DNA from: Nitrobacter sp963807355
Lineage (GTDB): Bacteria > Pseudomonadota > Alphaproteobacteria > Rhizobiales > Xanthobacteraceae
NCBI GenBank assembly: GCA_963807355.1
Contig: CAWEBX010000024.1
Location: 1-64,000 of the forward strand
Reading direction: 5' to 3'
Length of the DNA: 64,000 nucleotides
Part shown: positions 1 through 9,556 of the stretch, piece after piece
Layout of the letters: each line of letters starts with the position of its first letter
Position numbering within the stretch: the first letter of the stretch is position 1
Position numbers and translations under genes: made by a program
The notes under the pieces: generated by a model
Told to the model about the DNA's origin: nothing
The model's database searches: none
What the model saw: the letters and a program-made list of their open reading frames with translations, nothing else

Positions 1-81
1 CGGAAACGAGCGGACGTGGACGAGCAGCGCGACCGACAGGAGAATGAGTAGCGCACCCCAGACGGCGTCGTTGATCTTCAT
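1..81 (-). CDS. Start of a TctB-type small transport subunit (partial)
   Basis: The minus strand from 81 reads as a start Met followed by a hydrophobic helix (KINDAVWGALLILLSVALL) and runs off the left edge. This is the usual N-terminus of TctB, the small four-helix membrane subunit of tripartite tricarboxylate transporters. It lies about 100 bp downstream of a TctC-type binding-protein gene on the same strand, which supports the call. Only about 27 residues are visible, so whether the gene is intact cannot be judged. The alternative is an unrelated membrane protein. Confidence 0.5.
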   Translation of the reverse strand, partial: MKINDAVWGALLILLSVALLVHVRSFP

Positions 82-182
82 CAGCGCGCTGTCCTCACGG
101 CAGATCCCTCGTCGCGGCGCTGCTCGGGATGACGCATCCGTCGCGGATCGCGGCCCGCCCGTGGCCGGCCCGCTCGGCTGCG

Positions 183-1141
183 TCACTTGGCGATTCCAAC
201 CGCTTTCATGGTTGCGCCGAGATCGGCGTCGGATTTGGCCATGAACTTGGCGAAGTCCTCGGGTCCCGCGTAAAATGACCCCGAAGCCGCGCTGCGCCAT
301 GAACTCGGTGTAATCCTTGCTCGCTGCGATCTTGCGGATCGCCGCCACCAGCTTGTCGCGCGCGTCCGCGGGGATGCCCTTGGGTGCGGCAATGCCTCGC
401 CACGCAGCCATCGTCCAGTTGCTTCCCGTCGCGGCCTTGAGCGTCGGCACGTTTGGATACAGCGTCGAAGGCTGCTCGGCCATCACCGCGAGACTCTTCA
501 CCTTGCCTGCATCGATCAGCGAGCGCGCCTCGGGGAGTGAGACCTGTGCGCATCGGCACGCCTCCGGCCACCAGATCCTGCAGTCCCGGCGCCGCGCCGT
601 TCGACGGTACCCACGGAACCGTCGCCGGATCGATCTTCATGTCCTGCAACATCCCCGCGATGGCGAGGTGCCAGATTCCACCCTGACCGGTGCCCGACGC
701 CTTGAATTTGCCGGGTGAGGCCTTGATAGCCGCAACCAGCTCGTTCACCGACTTGTATGGCGCGTCGGACGCCACTTCGATCCGCGGGATCCGAGTTGAC
801 CAGCCCGATCGGCGTGTACGACGCGCCGGAAAGGTCGGTGAGTCCGCCAGTGCATCATGCCGATCTCGACGGTCACCATGCCGATGGTGTAGCCGTCCGG
901 GGCTGACGACGCGATCGCGGCGTGCCCGACGACTCCGCTGCCGCCGGTGCGGTTGACGACGTTGACCGGCTGGCCCATTTCCTTTTCGAGCAACGCGCCG
1001 ATGATGCGCGCGGTTGCATCGGTGCCGCCACCGGCCGCCCACGGCACGATCAGGGTCACGGGACGTTCCGGGTAGGCCGCTGCCGCGCAGGTTGCGAACA
1101 GCGCGAGCGCCAGCATCGAGGCGACCAATGAATGTGTTCAT
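183..1141 (-). pseudogene. TctC/Bug-family periplasmic binding protein, frameshifted
   Basis: The minus strand shows the marks of a Bug-type solute receptor spread over several frames: a signal peptide ending CAAAAYPERPVTLIVPWAA, the glycine-rich AAGGGTDATAR motif, then GQPVNVVNRTGGSGVVGH, VASDAPYKSVNELVAAIK and a C-terminal PEDFAKFMAKSDADLG ending at 183. A strong Shine-Dalgarno (AGGAGGA) precedes the ATG at 1141, but the signal-peptide frame differs from that ATG, so an indel lies within the first few codons. At least three more frame changes follow, one explained by an extra G after the MMHW segment near 850. The family binds carboxylates for TctAB. The start signal and motifs are well kept, so sequence error is as likely as true decay. 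Confidence 0.8.
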
Positions 1142-1226
1142 GAGTCCTCCTATGGGTGGTGCGAAGCCAATCTTGGACGCTCTCGGTGGCGAAGTCGACG
1201 CACCATAGCAAGCTGGCCGCAAGGGG

Positions 1227-2091
1227 TCAATCGTCACCCGTGCGCGGCGCCTGTGAGCCAACGAAGCCGCGAAGCTCGCCGAACAATCGTGTCAGATTCG
1301 CCTTTAGCGCGCCGAAGTCCCGCGGTTTTCTCGCGCGTGCGCTCGTCCATGTAGAGGCGCCGGTTCACCTCGACCTGCAGGCTGTGGCGTCCTGCGCCTT
1401 CGGATCGGAGAATGCGCGCACCAGCTCCACGCCCTTGTACGGGTCGTTGATCTTCACGCCGTAGCCCATGCCCTCGAGCGTGTCGGCGACGAACTGCGTG
1501 AATTCCGGCTCGCACGTGGTGCCGTCGCGATCGCCGAGCACGAAATCGGCGCGCGGCTTGCCCGGCCCCTCCTCGGAGATGCGCTCGGACCGCGGGCATC
1601 GAATGGCAGTTGAGGTGCCAGACGGCGCCGAAATGCTCGTGCGCCTCGTCGAGCGCCTCCTTCACGGCGCGCTGGTAGGGCTGGTGGTAGCGCACGATGC
1701 GGTGCTTCACCTCGTCGACCGTGAGCTTGCGGGCGTAGATCGGCTCGCCGGAGTCGAGCAGGCGCCAGATGAGGCCGATGCCGAGCTCGGTCTTGCGGCT
1801 GCGCGGGACGCGGGCCCGGGCCACGGCGCGTCGAGCAGGCGAGGCGTCGATGTCGAGCAGCGACCGGTTGGGATCGATGTAGCTGCGCGGGAAGCGCGCC
1901 GCGATGAGCGTCGCGCCGAGCGCGGGCCCGCGGCATAGAGCTCGTCCACGTAGCGTGTCCTCGGCCTCGCGCAGGCGCTCAGCCGGTCCGCGGCGCGGCC
2001 GAAGTCGTCGGGATAGTCGGTGCCGCTGTGCGGCGAGTCGAGCACCAGGGGACATCGCGCCGGCCGCGGGTCGGGCGGTCGAAGGCGTCAT
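1227..2091 (-). pseudogene. N-formylglutamate amidohydrolase, frameshifted
   Basis: Minus-strand frames together give the hallmarks of the family: LDSPHSGTDYPDDFG near the N-terminus, YVDELYAA, ARFPRSYIDPNRSLLDID, LTVDEVKHRIVRYHQPYQ and WHLNCHSMP, then a C-terminal DFGALKANLTRLFGEL ending with TGA at 1227-1229. The enzyme releases glutamate and formate from N-formylglutamate in histidine breakdown; the broader family includes related amidohydrolases. The probable ATG at 2091 overlaps the stop of the upstream ATPase remnant as ATGA, so the two were translationally coupled. Several one-base indels break the frame, including one just before the LDSPHSG motif. Identification is firm, functionality doubtful. 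Confidence 0.8.
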
Positions 2092-2785
2092 GATCGGGGT
2101 GTCGTTGAGGTGGCAGGCGGAGAGCGGCCGGGCGCGATCTCGCCAGCGCCGGCACCTCGACGCGGCAGCGCTCGAAGGCATGCGGGCAGCGTGGATGGAA
2201 ATGGCAGCCGGCGGGCGGCGCGAGCGGCGAGGGGATCTCGCCGCGGATCGGGACGTAGCGGCGGCGGCGCGCGTCGACGCGCGGCACCTCCGCGATCAGC
2301 GCCGCGGTGTAGGGATGGTTGGGCGGCGCGTAGAGCTCCGCGGTGGGCCCGGACTCCACGACGCGTCCCAGGTACATCACCACGACGCGATCGGAGACGT
2401 GGCGGATCGACGCCCAGGTCGTGGCTGATGAAGAGGTAGGTGAGCTGCAGCTCCTCGCGCAGGCGCATGAAGAGGTTCAGCACCTGCGCCTGGATCGAGA
2501 CGTCGAGCGCCGCGACCGCCTCGTCGCACACGAGGAAGCGCGGCTTCACCGCGAGCGCGCGCGCGATGCCGATGCGGCTGCGCTGGCCCGCCCGAGAACT
2601 GGTGCGGGAAGCGGCGCATGAGGCTCGCGTCCATGCCCGACGCGCTCCAGCACTTCGGCCACGTAGCTCGTCGCGCTCGCGCCGTGCGACGAGGCCGTGC
2701 ACGACCGGGGCCTCGCCGACGATGTCGACGATGCGCATGCGCGGGTTGAGCGACGCGTACGGATCCTGTGACGTGGGACCGAAGT
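2088..2785 (-). pseudogene. Oligopeptide/dipeptide ABC transporter ATPase (DppF/OppF type), 5'-truncated and frameshifted
   Basis: The remnant begins at QDPYASLNPRM (the Q-loop), so the Walker A half is missing. It continues with MRRFPHQFSGGQ (signature), ARALAVKPRFLVCDEAVAALDVS (Walker B and D-loop), LTYLFISHDLG (H-loop) and the oligopeptide-transporter C-terminal domain with CHFHPRCPHAFERC. These motifs are split over three frames. The expected DEP after Walker B reads DEA, another sign of decay or error. The sequence beyond about 2785 no longer matches the family, so this is a deletion or insertion junction. Downstream genes on the same strand are equally degraded. Confidence 0.8.
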
Positions 2786-2941
2786 GTATTGACCTCTTGT
2801 CATGCCGCGCGGGTGATATCACTTGATCGCGTATTCATTTTTGCTTGACTGACCTCGGCTCAATCGCGAGCACGGATCTCTTCTGAGACTGTATTCTGTT
2901 ATTAGTTTGCCTGCTCGATTGCTGGTTGGCAGTTAGATTGA

Positions 2942-3767
2942 TCAGGCATTTAAGCTTGCCGCCATCGCTGATATAAGCGGCTTCATGAAGAACGCATCGT
3001 TTGCGGGCGTGATATCGGTGCGCAGGCCGTAGGCTTTTAATTCGCCCGAAACGACCGGCCCGACTGACGCGATCTTGGTGCGGTCGAGCCCGGTGCGCAG
3101 CCGGTCCTCGCAGCGGTGGATGCGCGCGACCTGCATAAGCCGGCGGATCTGCTCCGAACTCGTAAGTGCAATGGCATCGACCTTGCCCTCGGCCATTTCT
3201 TCAATCGCTCCGACGATGTTTTCCTCGACCGCGCTCACATCATAGATGTATGGCAACACCGGATCGACACTCGCGCCCTGGGCGGTGATTTTTCCAAGTA
3301 ACCCGCTGTGGTCCCGGTCTGGATAAAGCTGCACCCCGACGCGATGGCCGTGGAGATCGAGCCGCGCCAAAGTTGCGGCGATGCCTTCGGATGTCGGCTT
3401 GTCGGTGGTGGTCGTGGCGTCCAGTCCGATCTCGCGCAGCGCCTTGCCCGGCTTTGGGCCGCGCGCAAACGTGCGAGTCCCTGCCGACGGCCGCAATAAA
3501 CGACTGATCCAGGCTGATCCGCCGAGCGGCTTTGATGAGACGCCTCAACCCTTCGCCGGTCGTCAGCACCAGATCGTCATGCGGGGTCTGGATGCAGCGT
3601 CGGATCCAGTCCTCAACCGGCGCGGGATCCAGCGCGTCCCGGATGGTGAACATCGGGCATTGCAAAACCTCGGCGCCTTGCTCTTTCAGCAAGCGGGCAA
3701 ATTGCGCTTCCTCGCGCGCCTCAAGGATCAAGATCCGGAAACCAGATAGCCTGTCAGTCATGTTCAA
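2942..3767 (-). pseudogene. Uroporphyrinogen-III synthase-like protein with one frameshift
   Basis: Two overlapping minus-strand frames join into one protein of about 275 residues. The first half (from 3767) contains GFRILILEAREEAQFARLL and LVLTTGEGLRRLIKAA; the second contains FARGPKPGKALREIGL, YIYDVSAVEENIVGAI and VDAIALTSSEQIRRLM, matching the two lobes of the HemD fold. The break is one extra base in a CCC run at 3479-3481; removing it restores AAVGRTRTFARGPKPG. HemD closes hydroxymethylbilane to uroporphyrinogen III for heme and siroheme. Related HemD-like proteins occur beside nitrate or nitrite assimilation genes in this group, so the gene symbol is left open. It may be intact in the organism if the extra C is an error. 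Confidence 0.75.
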
Positions 3768-4206
3768 CCAGGGGCTCAGCTGTTGATCGCTTTACGGTAT
3801 GGATTGTCCCTCTGGATAAGTGGAACAAGGCCACGGGGGCCAGAGTTCAATTCGCTATTCCTCTCCATGCCCCACCATCCATATGTGTTGACGCTCTTCT
3901 GTTCCCACCGGCCGGGGATCATTCCACAGGTCCACCTTCCTGGCCCAGACGGCAAGGAAATCATCGATGAGCAGTTCGGCCGACGCCGAGATCGGCCCTC
4001 TTCATGCGATCGAGTGCTTTTTAATGCGGCCGATCTCGCCGTGCGGATTCCGGCGCTCCAAACCCGGTTTGATGCAACCGCCTATCCGCATACCTGACAA
4101 ATGCGGGATCGCGCCGCGCTCCGAGCGATGGTATTGGCATGGCTATTCGACATCACCAGATTATCGCGAGTTCTCCAAGCGACCGGAAACCAGTGCTCGG
4201 TCGAAT
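3768..4206. other. Intergenic stretch with no supported gene
   Basis: Short open frames occur on both strands, for example a 62-codon frame at 3776-3964 minus, but none has a convincing ribosome binding site, signal or recognisable domain. No tRNA or terminator was recognised. Confidence 0.4.
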
Positions 4207-4485
4207 TCAGTTGGCTGGGGCCATCACATGATCGTCCGCTGATTGAGCGCCGGAATTTTTCGCTTTCGGCATCAGGCGCTCGCGTTCACGCTGCCTCATC
4301 ATTTCGTCGAACTTTGCGGTGCCAGGTCGCGGAGGCGCGTCTGCAGGAAGGCCGCCGGCCCATACCGGCATCACGTCGCTCATCCCCGCCGACAGATGCG
4401 AATTGATGCTACCGCACCCCGACAGATTGCACGCAACCGCCAGGACGCAACACAGCAAGGGGATTCGGCGTATCCAATGTGCCAT
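4207..4485 (-). CDS. Small predicted lipoprotein
   Basis: A 92-residue protein with a basic N-terminus (MAHWIRRIP), a hydrophobic stretch and a lipobox LSGC around residues 22-25, so it should be lipid-anchored in the envelope. After the lipobox it is short and polar, with a central MPVWAGGLPADAPPRPGTAKF segment and a charged MRQRERERL stretch. The segment resembles a small conserved protein of Bradyrhizobiaceae of unknown role. It stands alone, with about 450 bp of non-coding DNA on each side. Confidence 0.7.
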   Translation of the reverse strand: MAHWIRRIPLLCCVLAVACNLSGCGSINSHLSAGMSDVMPVWAGGLPADAPPRPGTAKFDEMMRQRERERLMPKAKNSGAQSADDHVMAPAN

Positions 4486-4933
4486 GACTCAATGACTATT
4501 ATGTCGATGTGGAGATTGCGGGGCAGCGTCAGATTTCGCCGGTTATGTTCGTTACAGATTTTGACCAGCTTGCGAGCCCGCGACGCCTCTCGTTACGCAT
4601 CGATGGGTAATTAGATACTGGCCACCGCGGCGACTCTGAGGCTGCATCGTTGTCGTAGACCAGAAGGAATCGTTCTGACCTACGCCTTGTGACCGGCGCG
4701 AGTAAAGCGGTTTACTGCGAGATCGAGACCACTCGTAGGCGCGCAGCGCAGATCAATTACAAAAAGCGGTGCTTTTGGGTATCTTTTGGCTCGCAACTCG
4801 AGATCAAATACCGGTCTGCACAAGATTTCCGGCCCGACAAGCGACGTAAGAACGGTTGAGCGCAATTCACGGACAGGGTTGTTCCATTAAGTGCATTTCA
4901 CGCCGAATTTGATCGAGGCGCGGACGGGTAGAG
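4486..4933. other. Intergenic stretch with no supported gene
   Basis: Nothing recognisable. A 61-codon frame at 4680-4865 minus lacks a Shine-Dalgarno and any domain. The region probably holds the promoters for the lipoprotein gene (minus) and the gene starting at 4946 (plus). Confidence 0.35.
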
Positions 4934-4945
4934 GTGAAAACAGAC

Positions 4946-5632
4946 ATGGGGCGTCCCACTCGAAAGCTACCGATATCGAGGGCGGTGGGCAGTTCTCCGG
5001 AATTCTCACTCACGGATCAGGGTTGGAAAAAAGTTGAGATCGATTATGGCCGGGCGCTGCCGGCCGCGGTTCGTCAGAGCATCGTGGACACAACGAACAA
5101 ATATCTCGAGTGGGAAGTCTTTGAACGAAATGCCAGTGCATTGAAACCGGCAGTCGATCTGGTCGAATCGATCAAAGCCGCATCCAACAATCTCCGAAAG
5201 AAACTTTCTATGGCGGGAGGCGATGCGGGAGCTTTTGCGCAATCTGTAATCAAAGAGCATTTTCATTCAGCTCACTTCAGAAAAAATTCCTATGACCAGC
5301 TGTTTTACGCGCTCGGCGACGTGATGTCGTCGTTAAGCGCTGCCTGCCAGACAGCGCTCGCGGAAATAGATGACCCGGACGCGACGTTTTTCCGCGAAGG
5401 GGCAAGTTGGGACGACTGGATCCGAGCGCTGACGAAGATTGCAGAAGAAAATGATCTGCCCACCGGTGCGTCAAAGGCCGGCAATCCAGAAGCGGATGTC
5501 GGGCCTTTTGCAAGGTTGGTTGTTGCGTTGCAGGCGCATTTGCCGAAAGAGGCGCAAAGGCACGCTAACACCAGATTGTCATCGGCCATTTATTCAGCGC
5601 GCCAACCATTGAAAGCGACCGACGAACCATAA
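4946..5632 (+). CDS. Hypothetical protein, helical
   Basis: A 228-residue soluble protein that I do not recognise. The ATG at 4946 is preferred because GAGGTGA at 4931-4937 gives a well-placed Shine-Dalgarno; a GTG at 4934 would overlap it. The sequence looks largely helical, with stretches such as ALKPAVDLVESIKAASNNLRKKL and a conserved-looking FFREGASWDDWIRALTKIA. There is no signal peptide or membrane segment. It precedes a terminase-small-subunit-like gene by about 110 bp on the same strand, which hints at prophage origin, but no phage structural genes follow. Confidence 0.6.
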   Translation: MGRPTRKLPISRAVGSSPEFSLTDQGWKKVEIDYGRALPAAVRQSIVDTTNKYLEWEVFERNASALKPAVDLVESIKAASNNLRKKLSMAGGDAGAFAQSVIKEHFHSAHFRKNSYDQLFYALGDVMSSLSAACQTALAEIDDPDATFFREGASWDDWIRALTKIAEENDLPTGASKAGNPEADVGPFARLVVALQAHLPKEAQRHANTRLSSAIYSARQPLKATDEP

Positions 5633-5743
5633 CCGGGACGCATTAAATTCAAACTACCTTCAAAAAACGTCCTGTCTGGGGCGCCATCATTCCTAGAAGC
5701 TCCATCCTGCCGACGATGTAATCAGGAAAGGCGGAGAGCTAAA

Positions 5744-6259
5744 ATGGCAAATCGCAAGCCGAAGACGGACTACTCACCGGAAGCCTGCCACCAGGTGGTT
5801 GCGCTTATGGGCGCCGGGCATACGCTTACCGGCGCTGCTGGCGCGATGGAAATTTCCCTGGAAACGATCAACCGCTGGATGGATGAGCACGAAGAATTTA
5901 GGGACGCTGTCTCTAGGGGGAAGGCTGCACGTGTCTTCTTCCTTGAAAGGCAGATGCTCACCAGCGACAATACCGCCGTTGTCGCCGCCAGTCGCTTTGG
6001 TTTGATCAACGCTGCACCCGAGGAATGGCGTCAGAAACCGGCAGTCAATCCCGATGAGACGGAGAATCCCATCCGACTGTTTGCCCAGCAGCTCATGGGC
6101 ACCGCGATTCGCCCGCGAACGCCAGAGACCAAGACCATCGGGCACGAGCCCGTTGCGCCGCGCGAAGTTCGACCGCAGCAGTGCGTAACCATCGACGACA
6201 GTGTTGACAAGCCACGCATTCACACCGTTTCACGCGAAATCTATGAGGACCAAGGATAA
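5744..6259 (+). CDS. HTH protein resembling a phage terminase small subunit
   Basis: A 171-residue protein. Residues about 10-55 form a helix-turn-helix (ALMGAGHTLTGAAGAMEIS, then TINRWMDEHEEFRDAVSRGK), followed by RFGLINAAPEEWRQK. That arrangement is typical of phage terminase small subunits, which recognise packaging sites, and of related small DNA-binding proteins. GGAGAG lies a few bases upstream of the ATG. No large terminase subunit, portal or capsid gene follows; a cupin gene comes next. It is best read as a stranded prophage gene or a domesticated DNA-binding protein. Confidence 0.6.
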   Translation: MANRKPKTDYSPEACHQVVALMGAGHTLTGAAGAMEISLETINRWMDEHEEFRDAVSRGKAARVFFLERQMLTSDNTAVVAASRFGLINAAPEEWRQKPAVNPDETENPIRLFAQQLMGTAIRPRTPETKTIGHEPVAPREVRPQQCVTIDDSVDKPRIHTVSREIYEDQG

Positions 6260-6348
6260 GGATCTGGCTTTCCACCGGGTACACGTCGGGATAGGTGGTC
6301 GCAGCCCGGGGGTCGCAACCCAATGCCCAGCTCTGCGTTAAAGGAAGC

Positions 6349-6936
6349 ATGGACATCGTTGAACCCGTCAGGCGGCTGGCCGAAAGGGCGACCGGCATTG
6401 GCATCCCGAGCCGGGAGGAGGCGCTCAGCTGCGTCCGGAACGTCCGTCCCTCACCCATGAAATTCCGGGACGATGGCTATATCCCGAACAACCCCAAGTT
6501 TCCGCTGCTTCACTACCGGAAAGTCCTTCAGTTCGGTCGCAAGCACGATCCCGCCGCTGTCCTGGAGAAGGTGTTCGACGTCAACGGCTGGGGCGAGGCC
6601 TGGCGCAACGGGATTTATGATTACGTCCACTATCACTCGATGATCCACGAGGTGCTTGGGATCGCTCGCGGCTCCGCCACGCTGCAGCTTGGCGGCAACA
6701 AGGGCAAGACGGTGAAGGTTGGCGCCGGCGATGTCATCGTGATTCCGGCCGGTGTCGGCCATGAAGGTTTGAAGGCAAGTGCAACGTTCCTGGTGGTCGG
6801 CGCCTATCCGCCGACCGGCACTTACAATGAATGCCGCGGCAGCTTTCAGGAGCGCGACCAGGCGATCAAGGCCATCGGCCGGGTAGGCGTGCCGAAACAG
6901 CATCCACTTTATGGAAGCCACCAGCCACTCTGGTAG
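6349..6936 (+). CDS. Cupin-domain protein
   Basis: A 195-residue protein. The ATG at 6349 is chosen over an upstream GTG because AAGGA at 6341-6345 is ideally spaced. Residues about 85-150 hold the cupin barrel: HYHSMIHEVLGIARGSATL is the first metal-binding motif (His, His, Glu), and GDVIVIPAGVGHEGL is the second with its His. The resemblance is to YjlB-type cupins, whose substrate is unknown. The gene ends 12 bp before the stop of the convergent helicase gene. No operon partner lies on its own strand. Confidence 0.8.
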   Translation: MDIVEPVRRLAERATGIGIPSREEALSCVRNVRPSPMKFRDDGYIPNNPKFPLLHYRKVLQFGRKHDPAAVLEKVFDVNGWGEAWRNGIYDYVHYHSMIHEVLGIARGSATLQLGGNKGKTVKVGAGDVIVIPAGVGHEGLKASATFLVVGAYPPTGTYNECRGSFQERDQAIKAIGRVGVPKQHPLYGSHQPLW

Positions 6937-6948
6937 GCGGCTTCGTCT

Positions 6949-9060
6949 CTAGCTGCTTCCCCACATGCCCCGCATCCGCGCCTTCATGTCGATCGGCGCG
7001 CGCGTCGATCGCGTTGCAGCAGAAACCGCTTGCGGTCGCGGCCAGTGACGGCTCTGAAACTGCTTCGTCATCGCATTCGGGATGAAGCGCGTGCGCTGTG
7101 CATAGACGTGCCGGTCGCCAAGGCGGCGCTGACCGTGCGTGAAGAACCGCTGCGGGACCATCAGATGAAGCTGATCCTTGGCGCGGGTCATCGCCACATA
7201 GAGCAGCCGCCGCTCTTCCTCGATCTCCGGCGTCGAGCCGACGCCGAGGTCGGATGGAATGCAGCCGTCCACGACGTTGAGAACGAACACCGAGGACCAT
7301 TCCTGGCCTTTGGCGGAGTGAATGGTCGAGAGGATCAGATAGTCCTCATCCAGCAGCGGCGGACCGGCCTGGTCGCTGGTGGCGTCAGGCGGGTCGAGCG
7401 TCAGCTCTGTCAGGAAGCGTTCACGGGTCGGATAGCTCGCTGCGATCTGCGCAAGCTGGGTCAGATCGGCCTGCCGTTGTAACGCGTCCTCGTAGCGTTG
7501 CTCCATGAACGGCAGATACCAGCGGCAGGCGAGATCGAGCTCGGAGGGCCATCCGGCCGCGCCGAGATGCAGCGTGCTCATCGTCTCGACGAAATCCTGC
7601 CAGTGCGCGACCGCCGCAGCCGGGGGGCGGAAACCCTCCATGCCCGACACTGCGCTTCCGCTCTCGGCGATGCCGTCGAGAAGTTTCGCGGCCGTGCCCG
7701 GTCCGATGCCGGGCAGGAGCTGCGCCACCCGAAATCCGGCGACGCGATCACGCGGATTATGCGCCCAGCGCAGCACGGCGAGCACATCCTTGATATGCGC
7801 CGCCTCGAGGAATTTGAGGCCGCCGAATTTGACGAACGGGATGTTGCGGCGCGTCAGTTCGACTTCGAGTGTCGCGCTGTGGCTCGACGTGCGGAACAGA
7901 ACTGCCTGCGATTTCAAACGCTGACCGGCTTCGCGATTGGCGAGGATGGCTTCGACGATGTAGCCGGCCTGCGCATGGTCATCAGTGACGTTGACGAGCG
8001 CGGGCAGGTCGGACGACGCGCGATTGGACCAGAGGTTCTTGGTGAAGCGTTCCGAGGCGAGATCGATCACGGCGTTGGCGGCTTCGAGGATCGGCTGGGT
8101 CGAGCGATAGTTCTGCTCGAGCGTGATTAGCTCGGCGTTGGGCGTGAAGTGACCGGGGAAATCGAGAATATTGCGCACCGTCGCTGCACGAAATGAATAG
8201 ATCGACTGGGCGTCGTCGCCGACCACCGTGAGGCCGCGGCCGGTCGGCTTGAAATTAAGCAGGATCGAAGCCTGAAGCTTGTTCGTGTCCTGGTATTCGT
8301 CGATCAGGACGTGGTCAAAGCGGTCGGAGAGATCGTCTGCCAGCGCGGGCGCTATCATCATCTGCGCCCAGTAGAGCAGCAGATCATCGTAATCGAGCAC
8401 GTTCTGATTCTGCTTGGCCTCGACATAGGCGCCGAACAACCTTTGCAACTCGGCCTCCCATTCGGCGCACCAAGGAAAGACGCCGCCGAGAACCTCACCA
8501 AGCGGCTGTTCCGCGTTCACGGCACGCGAATAGATCGCCAGACAGGTATCCTTCATCGGAAAGCGCTTCTCCATTTTCGAGAAGCCGAGGTCGTGCCGCA
8601 CCAGGTTCATCAAGTCGGCGGAGTCCTCGCGATCATGGATCGTGAAGGCCGCGTCCAGCCCAATGTCGGACGCATATTCGCGCAGTAGCCGCGCGCCCAT
8701 CGCATGAAACGTTCCCGACCAGGCCAGCGCATCGGCCATCGCGCCGGCATTCGGTCCGAGCGCCTTCGTCATGATCCGCTCGACCCGCCGCTGCATCTCA
8801 ATCGCGGCGCGCCGCGAGAAAGTCAGCAGCATGATCCGGCGCGGATCAGCGCCTGAAACGACCAGGTGCGCCACGCGATGCGCCAGCGTGTTGGTCTTGC
8901 CGGAGCCGGCGCCGGCAATGATCAGAAGGGGCGGGGCCTCATTTAGGTCAACGCAGCCAAACTCGACCGCGCGCCGCTGCTGCGGATTCAGCCCAGCGAG
9001 ATAGCCGGCATTCGCCGCGTCACGTTCGCAACCTGTTCTGATCTGCTGCAGCATTTTCAT
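6949..9060 (-). CDS. UvrD/Rep-family superfamily 1 DNA helicase
   Basis: About 703 residues, with the start taken at the ATG at 9060 rather than a TTG three codons upstream. All SF1A motifs are visible: the Q-motif LNPQQRRAV near 25, Walker A AGAGSGKT at about 49-56, GTFHAMG, Walker B LIDEYQDTN near 256, GDDAQSIYSFR near 282, LEQNYRST, STIHSAKGQEW and LLYVAMTRAKDQLHL near 620. It unwinds 3'-5', probably in repair or recombination. The product is shorter than PcrA/UvrD and ends in a basic tail without the Tudor-like domain. A second, canonical PcrA/UvrD lies at 28869-31319, so this is a paralogue with a separate role. Confidence 0.9.
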   Translation of the reverse strand: MKMLQQIRTGCERDAANAGYLAGLNPQQRRAVEFGCVDLNEAPPLLIIAGAGSGKTNTLAHRVAHLVVSGADPRRIMLLTFSRRAAIEMQRRVERIMTKALGPNAGAMADALAWSGTFHAMGARLLREYASDIGLDAAFTIHDREDSADLMNLVRHDLGFSKMEKRFPMKDTCLAIYSRAVNAEQPLGEVLGGVFPWCAEWEAELQRLFGAYVEAKQNQNVLDYDDLLLYWAQMMIAPALADDLSDRFDHVLIDEYQDTNKLQASILLNFKPTGRGLTVVGDDAQSIYSFRAATVRNILDFPGHFTPNAELITLEQNYRSTQPILEAANAVIDLASERFTKNLWSNRASSDLPALVNVTDDHAQAGYIVEAILANREAGQRLKSQAVLFRTSSHSATLEVELTRRNIPFVKFGGLKFLEAAHIKDVLAVLRWAHNPRDRVAGFRVAQLLPGIGPGTAAKLLDGIAESGSAVSGMEGFRPPAAAVAHWQDFVETMSTLHLGAAGWPSELDLACRWYLPFMEQRYEDALQRQADLTQLAQIAASYPTRERFLTELTLDPPDATSDQAGPPLLDEDYLILSTIHSAKGQEWSSVFVLNVVDGCIPSDLGVGSTPEIEEERRLLYVAMTRAKDQLHLMVPQRFFTHGQRRLGDRHVYAQRTRFIPNAMTKQFQSRHWPRPQAVSAATRSTRAPIDMKARMRGMWGSS

Positions 9061-9556
9061 TTGCCCCAAATCTCGAGGCTACAGTACAAACCATGAACTG
9101 GCGTTTAAGTCGACCGCATTCGCTCCCGGACTCTGACGGCGATCGAGGAAGCCGTCGCTCGACAACCCGCCCAATGGCCCGTTGCCAATCTCTCCACGAC
9201 TTCATAGTCGAAGGTTAGCCCGCGCGTCGCGGCATCCGCGATCAGGGCGTGCTCGATGCGATGCGGCGTCCCGAGCAGTCGAAGTTGGGGCATTATCCGC
9301 GCGGCCGGGTTAGGAATCGCGGCGGGCGAACATTTGTTCTCCATTCAATGGGGGGTGAAGATGATTCAGGCCGTTGTTGTGGTGAACCCACAATGCACAA
9401 TCGTTCCGATGCAACGACTGAGCATAACCGGGAGCGGTTCTGCACAGAAATAGTATGGCGTTAGGCGGCAGGCGCCTCCGCAGCGGCGATCCTTACCGGA
9501 TGACCGACTTGCGAAAGCCGCCGGGAACTTGCGACCGCGCCGAGCTTTGATATGTC
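9061..9556. other. Intergenic stretch between divergent genes
   Basis: Separates the helicase (minus) from the L,D-transpeptidase (plus). Short frames here have no domain support. A dyad GAACATTTGTTC lies at 9328-9339; its role is unknown. Confidence 0.35.

Noticed and set aside
9328..9339. GAACATTTGTTC as a LexA box
   Set aside because: Alphaproteobacterial LexA usually binds a GTTC-N7-GTTC direct repeat, not this inverted form, and the dyad is far from both flanking starts.
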